In this document: positions 17,132-25,746 of the stretch, one piece after another
Layout: the number at the start of each line of letters is the position of its first letter
Numbering within the stretch: position 1 is the stretch's first letter
Assembly (NCBI RefSeq): GCF_000732925.1
Contig: NZ_CP008953.1
Coordinates: forward strand, 3,968,001 to 4,032,000
Direction: 5' to 3'
DNA: 64,000 nt
From: Amycolatopsis japonica
Lineage (GTDB): Bacteria; Actinomycetota; Actinomycetes; Mycobacteriales; Pseudonocardiaceae
Notes under the pieces: model-generated
What the model was told of the DNA's origin: nothing
Seen by the model: the letters and a program-made list of their open reading frames with translations, nothing else
Database searches by the model: none
Program-made: the position numbers and the translations under genes

Positions 17132-18757
17132 ATGAGACTCGACAGAAAGGTGGCCGCCGTCGTGGCGGCCGTCGTGCTGATGACGCCGTTGGCAGGCTCG
17201 GCGTCCATGGCCGGTGATCTGCGCGAAGCGAAGCAACCCACACCGGCCTGTTCGCCGGGTACCACGGTGACGACCGATGACGGCCCGGTGTGCGGTGTCG
17301 CCGGCGCCGCGGTCACGTCGTGGCAAGGGATCCGTTACGCCGCACCGCCGACCGGCGAACTGCGGTGGAAGCCGCCGCGGCGGCCCACCCCGTGGACCGA
17401 GCCGTTCGTCGCGACCACCGAGGGAAACCAATGCGCGCAACCGGCAGGCGCGGGGCCGGGCTCGGACGACGAGGACTGCCTCAACCTGACGGTCCGGGTG
17501 CCCGCCAAGCGCGGCCCCGGTCCGCTCGCGGTGATGGTGCAGCTCCATGGAGGCGGGTTCCTGCTGTGGAAACCGCAGGACGCGAGCCGCCTGGTGACCG
17601 CGGGGAACGTCATCAGCGTGGAGGTCAACTATCGGCTGGGGATCTTCGGTTTCCTAGCCCACGAGGCGTTCGGGGCGCAGGCCGGGAACTACGGACTGCA
17701 GGATCAGCAGGCCGCGTTGCGCTGGGTGCAGCGCAACATCTCGCGGTTTGGCGGCGACCCCCGCAACGTGACGATCTACGGTGCTTCCGCCGGCGGGTCG
17801 AGCGTCTGCGCCCACACGATTTCGCCCGCCTCGGCGGGGTTGTTCCAGCGCGGTATCAGCGAAAGCGGCGAGTACAACTCGCTGCTCGGCGTCGACACCG
17901 TGTGGCAGGCGCAGGACTGCAAAGCGAAGCTGCCCACCGAAGCGCAGGCTCAGCGCACAGGGGCACGGTTCGCCGCGGCCGTCGGTTGCGGCGACGTCGC
18001 CGAAGCAGCCGCCTGCCTGCGTAAGACGCCTGCCGCGGTGTTGCTCAAGCAGGCGGATCACGGGAGGAACCCCGACAACGGGACGGTCGCGCCGATCGTG
18101 GACGGGAAGACGTTGCCGATGTCGCCAGGGGAGGCCTTCGCCACCGGGCGCGTCAACGACGTCGCGCTGATGCACGGCGTCGCTCGCGACGAGACCCAGT
18201 TGCCGTCCGCCTCGACTCCGGCCGACTACGAGAAACTGGTGCGCCAGCAGTACGGCAAGCACGCCGCCGCGGTCCAACGCCTCTATCCGCTGACCCGGTT
18301 CCCTGCGCCCGCGCCGTTCCTCGCCTTCCGGACGATCGTGGCCGACTCCAACTCGGTCTGCCCTTCGATGATCAACAACGAACGGCTGGCCGAACACCTC
18401 CCGGTCTTCGCCTACCAGATGGACGATACGGACGTCCCGCCCCAGTTCTTCCTCGATCCCACCAAACCGAACGGCGCCTACCACATCGCCGAATGGCTCC
18501 TGCTGTTCCCGGACGGTGTCGAACTCGCGCCGAATCAGCAGGTCCTGTCCGACCAGCTCGTCGCGCAGTGGACCGGGTTCGCCCGCACCGGTGATCCGAC
18601 CGTGGACGGCACTCCGCGTTGGGATCGCTACACCGCTGAGAATCCCGTCGTCATGTCGCTCAACGCCGCGGGGGACAGCAGGCTCACGACCGACATCCCG
18701 CGTCAGCATCATTGCGGATTCTGGAAGAAGCTGACCCCGTTCGCCGAAGGACGCTGA
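17132..18757 (+). CDS. Secreted type-B carboxylesterase
   Basis: 541 residues. The ATG at 17132 follows AAGGAGG and starts a signal peptide (MRLDRK, hydrophobic core, GSASMAG). The carboxylesterase/lipase fold is clear: [28 protein letters not shown], the oxyanion motif LHGGGFL, and Ser219 in YGASAGGSS as nucleophile; the later HGVARDETQ and NGAYHIAEW supply acid and His regions. Secreted hydrolysis of esters; substrate unknown. The next gene starts 38 bp downstream, so they may be co-transcribed. Confidence 0.88.
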   Translation: MRLDRKVAAVVAAVVLMTPLAGSASMAGDLREAKQPTPACSPGTTVTTDDGPVCGVAGAAVTSWQGIRYAAPPTGELRWKPPRRPTPWTEPFVATTEGNQCAQPAGAGPGSDDEDCLNLTVRVPAKRGPGPLAVMVQLHGGGFLLWKPQDASRLVTAGNVISVEVNYRLGIFGFLAHEAFGAQAGNYGLQDQQAALRWVQRNISRFGGDPRNVTIYGASAGGSSVCAHTISPASAGLFQRGISESGEYNSLLGVDTVWQAQDCKAKLPTEAQAQRTGARFAAAVGCGDVAEAAACLRKTPAAVLLKQADHGRNPDNGTVAPIVDGKTLPMSPGEAFATGRVNDVALMHGVARDETQLPSASTPADYEKLVRQQYGKHAAAVQRLYPLTRFPAPAPFLAFRTIVADSNSVCPSMINNERLAEHLPVFAYQMDDTDVPPQFFLDPTKPNGAYHIAEWLLLFPDGVELAPNQQVLSDQLVAQWTGFARTGDPTVDGTPRWDRYTAENPVVMSLNAAGDSRLTTDIPRQHHCGFWKKLTPFAEGR

Positions 18758-18795
18758 CCGGAAACGATAATCCGGGAAAGTCCACGGGGAGGATC

Positions 18796-19698
18796 ATGTC
18801 CACCAGGCACGACGGAGACAGCTGGGATCTGGCTTCCAGCGTCGGCACGACCGCGACCATGGCCGCGACGGCGCGGGCGATGGCCACGCGCGCGGATCGT
18901 TCGCTCATCGACGACCCGTTCGCCGAACCCCTCGTCCGGGCGGTGGGCGTCGACTCCCTCACCCGGCTCGCGTCGGGGGAAACCGCCCCCGGCGAACTCG
19001 TCGAGCAGGTGTGGATCGACGTCGCCAAAGTTCGCACCAAGTTCTACGACGAGTTCTTCCTCGACGCCACCGAAGCCGGGATCGCGCAGGTCGTGATCCT
19101 GGCTTCGGGGCTGGATTCCCGGGCGTACCGGTTGCCCTGGCCTGCCGGGACCGTGGTGTACGAACTCGACCAGCCGCAGGTCATCGAGTTCAAGACACGC
19201 ACGCTGGCCGAACTGGGCGCGGAGCCCACCGCCGACCGGAGGGCGGTCGCGGCCGACCTCCGCGCCGACTGGCCCGGTGCCTTGGGCGCCGTCGGTTTCG
19301 ATCCTGCTCAGCCGACGGCGTGGAGTGCCGAAGGTCTTCTCGGCTACCTGCCACCCGAGGCGCAGGACGACCTGCTGGACCGCATCACCGAGCTCAGCGC
19401 ACCGGGAAGCCGCGTGGCCACCGAAAGCAGGCCGAACCCCCGGCCGGGCGAGGAAGACGAGACGAAGGAACGCCTGAACCGCATGTCCGAACGCTGGCGC
19501 GAGCAGAGCGTCGACACCGACATGGCGAGGCTGCGTTACTTCGGCGAGCGCAACGAGGCCGGTCCGTACCTGGCCGATCGCGGCTGGACCCTGACCGGAA
19601 TCACCATCCGGGAACTGTTCGCCGTCAACGGTCTGCCCGCGTTGACGGACGACGGCATGCGGATGGGGGACATGCGCTACGTCAGCGGGATCCTCTGA
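18796..19698 (+). CDS. SAM-dependent methyltransferase (TIGR00027/LCMT-like family)
   Basis: 300 residues; ATG after GGGGAGGA. The start [27 protein letters not shown] and the [10 protein letters not shown] motif are hallmarks of the actinobacterial family of putative methyltransferases related to leucine carboxyl methyltransferase, abundant in mycobacteria. [19 protein letters not shown] is the SAM-binding strand and [13 protein letters not shown] the acidic loop. Substrate unknown. Its last 22 bp overlap the convergent gene at 19677. Confidence 0.88.
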   Translation: MSTRHDGDSWDLASSVGTTATMAATARAMATRADRSLIDDPFAEPLVRAVGVDSLTRLASGETAPGELVEQVWIDVAKVRTKFYDEFFLDATEAGIAQVVILASGLDSRAYRLPWPAGTVVYELDQPQVIEFKTRTLAELGAEPTADRRAVAADLRADWPGALGAVGFDPAQPTAWSAEGLLGYLPPEAQDDLLDRITELSAPGSRVATESRPNPRPGEEDETKERLNRMSERWREQSVDTDMARLRYFGERNEAGPYLADRGWTLTGITIRELFAVNGLPALTDDGMRMGDMRYVSGIL

Positions 19699-20612
19699 CT
19701 TGCCTGCCTGGCAGCGAGAAGACGCGCGATCGCCCAGTCCTGCATGGCCACCCCGACGGACTTGAAGACCGTGCGGCCTCCCGGCTTCACGACGCCGTCG
19801 GTCAGCGCGGTACCCAGTTCGATGAGGTCGTCCTCGGTGATGGCCCCCGCCGCGAGAGCGTGGATGATCTCCCCGGACTCCTCGAGGATCGCGTCTCGTT
19901 CGTCGATGACGACGGTCGCGTCGGCGAGCAGTTCGTCGGGCAGTTCTCGCATGGTGGGGCGGTACGCGCCGATGGCGTTGACGTGGGCGTGTCCGGCCAG
20001 CGATTCGAGGGAGAACAGGGGTGCGGTGGACGTCGTCGCGCAGCAGACGATGTCCACGTCGCGAACGGCCTCGTCGGCATCGGTGAGGACGACGGCGCTG
20101 ATGTCCAGTTCCGCGCCGAGTGCCTTGCCCAGCGCTTCGGCGCGTTCGAGTCCGCGGCTGACGATCCTGAGCTCGGTCAGCGGCCGGACGGCGTGCACGG
20201 CGCGGATCTGGTCGGCCGCCTGCCCGCCCGCGCCGATGAGGGTGCACGTCTTCGCTTCCGGCGGGGCCAGCAGATCGGTCGCGACGCCGGTGATGGCGCC
20301 GGTGCGGATACGGGTCACCTCGATGGCGTCGGCGACGAGCTGACGGCTGTGGCCGAGTTCGCTCCAGACGACGGTGCCGGCGATGGCCGGGTCGCGGTCG
20401 AAATCGAGGCTCAAGGTCTTGATCATCGCCGACGCGGTCGGACGGTGGTGCGCCGACATCACGAGGAATCCGCCGTCGCGCAACACGGTTCGCGTCGGCA
20501 TTTCGAACTCTCCGCGGTGCAGGGCGAGAAACCCGTCCCGGACCGCGTCGATCGCGGCGGGCATGGACACGGCGGACCGGATCTCGTCCGGGCCGAAGGT
20601 CACGACGTCCAC
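19677..20612 (-). CDS. Ornithine cyclodeaminase/mu-crystallin family reductase
   Basis: 311 residues. The Rossmann motif [18 protein letters not shown] binds NAD(P), followed by ELRIVSRG and [10 protein letters not shown]. The family includes ornithine cyclodeaminase and delta1-pyrroline-2-carboxylate reductase. Only 12 bp separate it from the upstream proline-racemase gene, which makes a pyrroline-2-carboxylate/hydroxyproline-related reductase the better reading. The stop overlaps the convergent methyltransferase gene by 22 bp. Confidence 0.85.
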   Translation of the reverse strand: MDVVTFGPDEIRSAVSMPAAIDAVRDGFLALHRGEFEMPTRTVLRDGGFLVMSAHHRPTASAMIKTLSLDFDRDPAIAGTVVWSELGHSRQLVADAIEVTRIRTGAITGVATDLLAPPEAKTCTLIGAGGQAADQIRAVHAVRPLTELRIVSRGLERAEALGKALGAELDISAVVLTDADEAVRDVDIVCCATTSTAPLFSLESLAGHAHVNAIGAYRPTMRELPDELLADATVVIDERDAILEESGEIIHALAAGAITEDDLIELGTALTDGVVKPGGRTVFKSVGVAMQDWAIARLLAARQASQRIPLT

Positions 20613-20624
20613 GAATCCTCCTTG

Positions 20625-21638
20625 TCAGCGCAGTACGAAGCCCGGGACCAGGTCGTCGTCGGGGTCCACGACGAACCGGTGGTGACCGGTGCGGAACGCG
20701 CGGCCGGTCACGATGGGCAGCACCGCGTTCCGGCCGGCGACCACGGTCGTGTCCGCGATCCGGGCGGACCACGTCGAACCGACGATCGACGAGTGGACGA
20801 GGGTGCCTTCCGTCGCCAGCCGTCCGGACGAGTGCAGAGCCGCGACGCGGGAGGCGGTCCCCGAACCGCAGGGCGACCTGTCCACCTGCCCGTCGGCGAA
20901 GACGGTCACATTGCGCTGGCGGACGTCTCCGTCCTCGTCGCCGAGTTCGTCGAAGAAGATCACGCCGTAGACGCCGCTGAGACGCGGATCGAGCGGGTGC
21001 TCGGCGTACGCGGTCGCGTTGATCTCGTTCTTGATCTCCCGCCCCAGCGTGATCAATTCGGGTAGCGAGGCCGTGTCGACGGAGAGGCCGAAGGTCGCCG
21101 CCGTCACGTGGGCGTAGATGGCGCCGCCGAACGCGACCGTGCAAGAGGCGGCGCCTCGCGAGGTTTCCACGACGACCTCGTCATGGAGCAGGTAGCCGGC
21201 GACGCTGACGAAGTCGACCGCGGTGACCTTCGATTCGGCCGTGGAGACCCGTGCGGCCACCCGTCCGGACGGAACGTCGATCACGACGTCGGTGATTCCG
21301 CCGGGATCGGCGGGCACCAGCCCGGTCTGGACTGCCCAGGTGCCCAGGCACATGGTGCCGTGGCCGCACGCGGCGGAGAAGCCGTCCTTGTGCCAGAAGA
21401 GAACGCCGAAATGGGCGCCCGGATCGTCCGGCGCCACGATGAAACCGCCGTACATGTCGGCGTGCCCGCGAGGCTCGGAGCAGAGCAACTTTCGCAAACC
21501 GTCGACCTCGGGATCGACGGCGGCCGCGACGCGCTTTTCCGCGACCGTCGCTCCGGCCGGCCCGGCCGTCGCCGTGACGATCCTGAACGGTTCGCCACCG
21601 CAGTGGTAATCGACCGCCTCGATCCCGTCGTCTGTCAT
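20625..21638 (-). CDS. Proline racemase / 4-hydroxyproline 2-epimerase family
   Basis: 337 residues from the ATG at 21638; an in-frame upstream start (21656) would reach into the promoter. Both catalytic cysteines are present: Cys91 in SAACGHGT and Cys257 in RSPCGSGT. This makes it a two-cysteine racemase/epimerase and not a trans-3-hydroxyproline dehydratase, in which the first Cys is replaced. It probably interconverts L- and D-proline or hydroxyproline. It is co-directional with the cyclodeaminase-family gene and divergent from a GntR regulator. Confidence 0.88.
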   Translation of the reverse strand: MTDDGIEAVDYHCGGEPFRIVTATAGPAGATVAEKRVAAAVDPEVDGLRKLLCSEPRGHADMYGGFIVAPDDPGAHFGVLFWHKDGFSAACGHGTMCLGTWAVQTGLVPADPGGITDVVIDVPSGRVAARVSTAESKVTAVDFVSVAGYLLHDEVVVETSRGAASCTVAFGGAIYAHVTAATFGLSVDTASLPELITLGREIKNEINATAYAEHPLDPRLSGVYGVIFFDELGDEDGDVRQRNVTVFADGQVDRSPCGSGTASRVAALHSSGRLATEGTLVHSSIVGSTWSARIADTTVVAGRNAVLPIVTGRAFRTGHHRFVVDPDDDLVPGFVLR

Positions 21639-21662
21639 GGTGAACGAACGTAACATGTGACA

Positions 21663-21676
21663 TTGTACTGAGACAA
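21663..21676. promoter_or_regulatory. GntR operator candidate
   Basis: TTGT-N6-ACAA (TTGTACTGAGACAA) is a dyad in the 59-bp space between the divergent racemase and GntR genes. Size and symmetry suit FCD-type GntR proteins. Confidence 0.5.
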
Positions 21677-21697
21677 CGCCTGGTGAAGGGGTCGATG

Positions 21698-22366
21698 ATG
21701 GGTGCGGTCGAAGGACTGTCGTCGATCGGTGGTCGTCGCAACCTGCGCGACGAGGTCATCGAGAACCTTCGCGGTGCGGTGATCTCCGGCGAGATGCGCC
21801 CCGGTGTCGTCTACTCGGCGCCCACGCTGGCCGAACAGTTCGGTGTGTCCGCGACGCCGGTGCGGGAGGCGATGCTCGACCTCGTCAAGGAAGGGCTCAT
21901 GGAAACCGTGCGCAACAAGGGTTTCCGGGTCACCGAGCCAACCGAACACGAACTCGACGACTTCACCGAGCTACGTGCCCTCATCGAGGTGCCCACCGTG
22001 CGCCGCATCGCCGAGACGGGCGCCGACACCGACGCTCTGAAGCGACTCCGCGAGCTCGCGGCCGGGATCGAGCGCGCTTCCGTCGAGCAGGACCTGATCG
22101 GGCACGTCAGATTCGACATGGAGTTCCATCTCGCGCTGCTGGGACTGGCAGGCAACGAACACCTCGTCGAAATCGTCCGGTCGCTGCGTGCCCGATCACG
22201 GATCTACGGCCTCAGGGTCCTGGCCGAACGCGGACAGCTCGTCGCCTCGGCACGCGAACATGCCGAACTCGTCGACCTCGTCGAGGCCCGTGACGCCGAC
22301 GGTGCGGAGGCGCTGATGCGTCGTCACATCGGGCATGTCCGCGGTATCTGGGCGGCCGAGCCGTAA
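21698..22366 (+). CDS. GntR-family (FCD) regulator
   Basis: 222 residues from the ATG at 21698, which has GAAGGGG 6 nt upstream; ATG 21695 and GTG 21683 are alternatives. The winged helix is LRDEVIENLRGAVISGEMRPGVVYSAPTLAEQFGVSATPVREAMLDLVKEGLM, and the C-terminal FCD helical domain contains the metal-binding pattern with FDMEFHLALL and histidines near the end (HAELVD, RRHIGHV). Probably controls the divergent racemase/reductase pair. The last 43 bp overlap the convergent gene at 22324. Confidence 0.88.
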   Translation: MGAVEGLSSIGGRRNLRDEVIENLRGAVISGEMRPGVVYSAPTLAEQFGVSATPVREAMLDLVKEGLMETVRNKGFRVTEPTEHELDDFTELRALIEVPTVRRIAETGADTDALKRLRELAAGIERASVEQDLIGHVRFDMEFHLALLGLAGNEHLVEIVRSLRARSRIYGLRVLAERGQLVASAREHAELVDLVEARDADGAEALMRRHIGHVRGIWAAEP

Positions 22367-22767
22367 CCGTCCGGGCAGGAGACCTCCACCGGAATCGACG
22401 GCCGCGGGTCGAACGTCCTGGCCCAGACCGAGTCGAGCCACTCGACGACCGTATCCACGATGAGGTCCGCCGAAAGGCCTCGTGGGAGCGGCGGTACGTC
22501 GGGTTCCCAGCCTGTCTCGTGGTGGACGACGCCGAACAGGTGGCGGTGCTCGTCGATCGGTTTGTTGAGGACATAGGAGTCCGGGCCCTCGAACCGGGCC
22601 CAGACATCGAAGGTGCCCTCGCCGTCCTGGTCGGGGAACACCTCGATCCGCACGCTCTCGACGCTGTCGCCGATCGCTCCGACGATCACCCTCAGCCGCG
22701 CGGCGACGTCGTCGGAATGCGCGTCGAGGACGCGGCGAAGTCGGCGGCGGTACTCGTCTTGGTCCAC
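22324..22767 (-). CDS. Hypothetical protein (DUF6389-like)
   Basis: 147 residues from a GTG at 22767; the frame is open upstream but that part overlaps the phosphoesterase gene in a non-coding-like composition. The protein is a mixed alpha/beta domain: an N-terminal charged helix (DEYRRRLRRVLDAHSDDV), then VRIEVFPDQDGEGTFDVWARFEGPD, which I associate with an uncharacterised actinobacterial domain family. No catalytic motif seen. It lies 10 bp downstream of the phosphoesterase and may form an operon with it. Confidence 0.65.
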   Translation of the reverse strand: MDQDEYRRRLRRVLDAHSDDVAARLRVIVGAIGDSVESVRIEVFPDQDGEGTFDVWARFEGPDSYVLNKPIDEHRHLFGVVHHETGWEPDVPPLPRGLSADLIVDTVVEWLDSVWARTFDPRPSIPVEVSCPDGYGSAAQIPRTCPM

Positions 22768-22777
22768 ACAGGACAAT

Positions 22778-23581
22778 CTAGCGTCGGCTCGGTGTCGTGA
22801 CGTGGGCGTCGTCGAGGATGAGCGGTCGCCACTCGTCGGCACCAGTGCGGCCGTGCCCCGGATCGATACCGGTGAACACCCGCCCTCCGATCCGTACGCG
22901 AACGTGGCGGGCCCGCCAGTCGACCGTCGCATGGTGCCGGATTCGGCCCGCGCATCGCCAGGTCCGCTCGGCGAACCGCACGACCGTGGAGTGCCCGTGG
23001 ACCTGGCCGAACGGTACGACGCCGAAGTACCCCATCCACGGTTCGTGCAAGGCCGCTCCCGATTCGGCCCACAAGGGCCCTGCGTCCTCGTCGCGGCCGT
23101 GTTCGCCTCTTTCCCAGATCAAGTCCGGGCGCTCATTGAGGATCGCCGCGGTTTCCGTCGCCGACGTCGGTCCTCCCAGACGCTGCCAGCAGGCGAGCGT
23201 CAGACCCGCGTGCGTGACCAGAAGTTCTTCGCCGTCGGCGGTCCGTACCGCCTCGGCCACCCGCAACCGGCCGTCGGCCCACCACTCCCGCAACCTGGTG
23301 ACGTCGCCTTCCGGTAGCGGCTCGCGCCAGAAGATCTCTCCGCCCGGCAGGTACTGCGTCTCGTGGTTCCCGGCGAGCTGAATCCATTGCCGGTCCTCCA
23401 GCAGTTTCCCCGCGATGTCGAGCACCCCCGCGCTGTCGGGGCCGCGATCGACGAGATCGCCGACCTGGATCACGGTGAGCTCGGGTGGGAGTCGTTCCGA
23501 GGTCACGCCGAGCCAGGCCAGGGCCCGGCGCAGCTGATCCGGATGCCCGCCGACATCGCCGATGAGGGCGACTTTCCCCAT
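22778..23581 (-). CDS. Calcineurin-like metallophosphoesterase
   Basis: 267 residues; ATG 23581 is chosen, with GGGGAG just upstream. The metal-binding motifs of the PPP-like family occur in order: GDVGGH, VGDLVDRGPDS, AGNHE, LVTHAGL and GQVHGHST. It resembles bacterial PrpA/ApaH-type phosphoesterases and could act on phosphoproteins or dinucleotides. Cytoplasmic, no signal peptide. Confidence 0.85.
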   Translation of the reverse strand: MGKVALIGDVGGHPDQLRRALAWLGVTSERLPPELTVIQVGDLVDRGPDSAGVLDIAGKLLEDRQWIQLAGNHETQYLPGGEIFWREPLPEGDVTRLREWWADGRLRVAEAVRTADGEELLVTHAGLTLACWQRLGGPTSATETAAILNERPDLIWERGEHGRDEDAGPLWAESGAALHEPWMGYFGVVPFGQVHGHSTVVRFAERTWRCAGRIRHHATVDWRARHVRVRIGGRVFTGIDPGHGRTGADEWRPLILDDAHVTTPSRR

Positions 23582-23645
23582 ACGCACTCCCCAAGCCGGT
23601 CGTCAGGACCCAGGTTACGGAATCTCGCGCCGGCGCGCTCCAGCC

Positions 23646-24104
23646 TCAGTCAGCGGTCTCCCGATGCCGCCCGTAAGGCTTGGCGTCCAGCAACGTGACG
23701 TGGACCGACCCGCCGCTCGGCACGAGATATTCCCGCCGGTCACCCGGTTTCGCGCCGTGCAGCGCGCGGCCGAGCGGCGAATCGGGCGAGTAGACCTCCA
23801 GGGCGCCGTGTCCCGCCTCGTCGCGGGTGCCGAGCAGGAAGGTCTCGGTGTCGCCGTCGTCATATCGGACGGTGAGCACCATGCCGGGCTCGGCGATCCC
23901 GTCATCGGGTGGATCCTGCCCGACGACGGCGCCGCGCAGCATGTCCTCGATCTGCCGGATCCGTGCCTGCCGGTGGGCGTTGTGCGTGATTTCGTCGTCG
24001 CCGTACCGGTCGTCGGTGCCGGGGCGCCGCAACGTCGCGAGCTCCCGCACCAGCCGAGCGTGCGCTTCCTTGGTCAACCAAGGGCCTGACGAGACGGTGG
24101 ACAT
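23646..24104 (-). CDS. GreA/GreB-family transcription factor homologue
   Basis: 152 residues. The N-terminal coiled coil (KEAHARLVRELATLRR ... EITHNAHRQARIRQIEDML) and the C-terminal FKBP-like domain (GMVLTVRYDDGDTETFLLGTRD...SPLGRALHGAKPGD) match the Gre family. The tip of the coiled coil reads PGTDDRYGDDE, acidic as required for stimulating transcript cleavage, but the register differs from canonical GreA, so it may be a Gre-like factor of the Rv3788 type. Not the housekeeping GreA with certainty. Confidence 0.8.
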   Translation of the reverse strand: MSTVSSGPWLTKEAHARLVRELATLRRPGTDDRYGDDEITHNAHRQARIRQIEDMLRGAVVGQDPPDDGIAEPGMVLTVRYDDGDTETFLLGTRDEAGHGALEVYSPDSPLGRALHGAKPGDRREYLVPSGGSVHVTLLDAKPYGRHRETAD

Positions 24105-24131
24105 GGTGGTGATCGCCTTTCGGTGGATACG

Positions 24132-24172
24132 TCTGTGAGGGCCGGGCGCGGAAAGGACCCGGCCCCCACAGA
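24132..24172. terminator. Hairpin upstream of the Gre-like gene
   Basis: Stem 24132-24146 with 24158-24172 (TCTGTG-A-GGGCCGGG pairing with CCCGGCCC-C-CACAGA), one mismatch. It ends the transcript coming from 24195-25639 on the minus strand before the Gre-like gene. Confidence 0.6.
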
Positions 24173-24194
24173 CCTTCGATGAGTCCCGCGTCGG

Positions 24195-24365
24195 TCAGCG
24201 GGTCTCTGGTTCACGGGACCGCCGCTGGAAGGCGCCCGCGTCGGTGGCGAACCCGATCGCGGCCTTCAGCAGAAGATCCTTCTCGGTGCGCAGCAGGGCG
24301 TTCTCGGCGCGGAGCCGGTCCACTTCGGACTGTTCGCCCGGTGGGGTTTCTTTCTCTGGGAGCAT
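24195..24365 (-). CDS. Small coiled-coil protein, IS3 OrfA-tail-like
   Basis: 56 residues from the ATG at 24365, 11 bp after the stop of the oxidase gene. The centre, VDRLRAENALLRTEKDLLLKAA, is a leucine-zipper heptad pattern closely resembling the C-terminal zipper of IS3-family OrfA proteins. No helix-turn-helix precedes it, and no OrfB or terminal repeats are nearby, so it is either a transposase relic or a genuine small oligomerising protein. Coupling to the upstream gene argues for expression. Confidence 0.5.
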   Translation of the reverse strand: MLPEKETPPGEQSEVDRLRAENALLRTEKDLLLKAAIGFATDAGAFQRRSREPETR

Positions 24366-24376
24366 TTCCGTCCGAA

Positions 24377-25639
24377 TCAGCGAAGGGGGTCGAAGGGCCG
24401 CAGCGCCTCGGGCTGTTTGCCGGTGGTGATGTGCTCGGCCAGGAGGCGTCCGGTGATCGGGCCGTGGGTCAGTCCCCACATCCCGTGCCCGCCCGCGACG
24501 TAGAGCCCGGGTGTGCTCGTCGCGCCGATCACGTGCCGCCCGTCGGTGGTGACGGGGCGGGAGCCGACCCATTCGTCCGTGCGCCGTTCCCAGTCCAGGC
24601 CCGTGAGGTACGGCCGCGCCGAGGCGATGATCGCGGCGATCCTGGCCGGGTCCAGCCGAGCGTCCGGTTTCCGGAACTCCATCGTCCCGGCCACGCGGAG
24701 CCCTCCGCGGTACGGCGTGCACGCCACGCGGATGTCCGGCAGGTAGAGCGGTCCGGGTACCGGTTCGTCGGTCGGCACGGTGAAGGAGTAGCCGCGTCCG
24801 GCCCGCACGGGGATCTTGACGCCCCACTTGCGGCCCAGGTCTCCGAGCCAGGCGCCGGTCGCCAGCACGACCGCGTTGGCGTTCACCGTCTGCCCCGTCT
24901 TCGAGCGCACGCTCAACGCGTGACGGTACGCGCGCAGGGAAGCGACCTCGAACTTGTGGCGGATCGTCCCGCCCCGGCTCACCACCGACCGTGCCAGCGA
25001 CTCGACGAACCGGCCAGGGTCCACGTAGCGCTGCCCGTCGATCCGGACACCGGCGCCGAGCCTGGCCGTGGCCTGGGGGAATCGTTCGGCGAGGTCGGCC
25101 GCGGTGAGACGGGTGTAGGAAACGCCCTGTCCCACTTCCTCGATCCGCCGCAGTTCGCCGATCAGCCCGGCGGCGTGGTCGGCGGTCTCGAACGCCGCCG
25201 TGATCGGCGCTTCGATGGTCGGCGCGTCCACGCCGTTCGTGGTGAGGACGTCGAACGCTTCCAGGCATTCGTCGTTCAGCGGCGCGTTCGCCTCGACCGC
25301 GCGGGTCCACGACCGGCCGGTGCAGTTCGCGGCGAATCGGGCGAGGAACGACCACAGCCGTGGGTCGGGCGACGGCGGAACGTGCAGCGGGGCCTGCCGG
25401 TCCAGCAGCGTCCGCAGTCCGTAGCGCAGTACTCCGGGTTCGTTGAGCGGGATCGAGAGCCCGGGGGAGAGCCAGCCGGCGTTGCCCCACGACGCGCCCG
25501 CCGCGATACCCGCGCGGTCGACCACCGTGACACTGACGCCGCGTTCCTGCAGGAACCACGCGGTCGACAGGCCGACCACGCCGGCTCCGATCACGATCGC
25601 CGAACGCGGGCCGCCGTCGATCCGGTCGAGATCGCCCAT
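24377..25639 (-). CDS. DadA-like FAD-dependent amino-acid dehydrogenase/oxidase
   Basis: 420 residues. The FAD Rossmann motif is AIVIGAGVVGLSTAWFLQERG with the acidic VVDR end; the DAO-fold signatures WGNAGWLSPG, VVLATGAWLGDLG and the C-terminal GLYVAGGHGMWGLTHGP follow. This set is typical of the DadA small subunit of D-amino acid dehydrogenase. It could oxidise D-amino acids such as the D-proline product of the racemase 3 kb away. The PucR-type regulator upstream, on the same strand, may control it. Confidence 0.86.
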   Translation of the reverse strand: MGDLDRIDGGPRSAIVIGAGVVGLSTAWFLQERGVSVTVVDRAGIAAGASWGNAGWLSPGLSIPLNEPGVLRYGLRTLLDRQAPLHVPPSPDPRLWSFLARFAANCTGRSWTRAVEANAPLNDECLEAFDVLTTNGVDAPTIEAPITAAFETADHAAGLIGELRRIEEVGQGVSYTRLTAADLAERFPQATARLGAGVRIDGQRYVDPGRFVESLARSVVSRGGTIRHKFEVASLRAYRHALSVRSKTGQTVNANAVVLATGAWLGDLGRKWGVKIPVRAGRGYSFTVPTDEPVPGPLYLPDIRVACTPYRGGLRVAGTMEFRKPDARLDPARIAAIIASARPYLTGLDWERRTDEWVGSRPVTTDGRHVIGATSTPGLYVAGGHGMWGLTHGPITGRLLAEHITTGKQPEALRPFDPLR

Positions 25640-25746
25640 GAGTTCCTCCGCTACGAGTGGTGCTGTCGCGGTCAGGATGGCTCGGATTCAGGCGGTGTCG
25701 ATTGTCCGGATCCGACAACCTGGGCGGATCGTTTTGGCCGGAACGG

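Noticed and set aside
18709..21144. Long minus-strand frame over the methyltransferase and racemase region
   Set aside because: It is out of frame with the real genes at 19677-20612 and 20625-21638 and has no domain.
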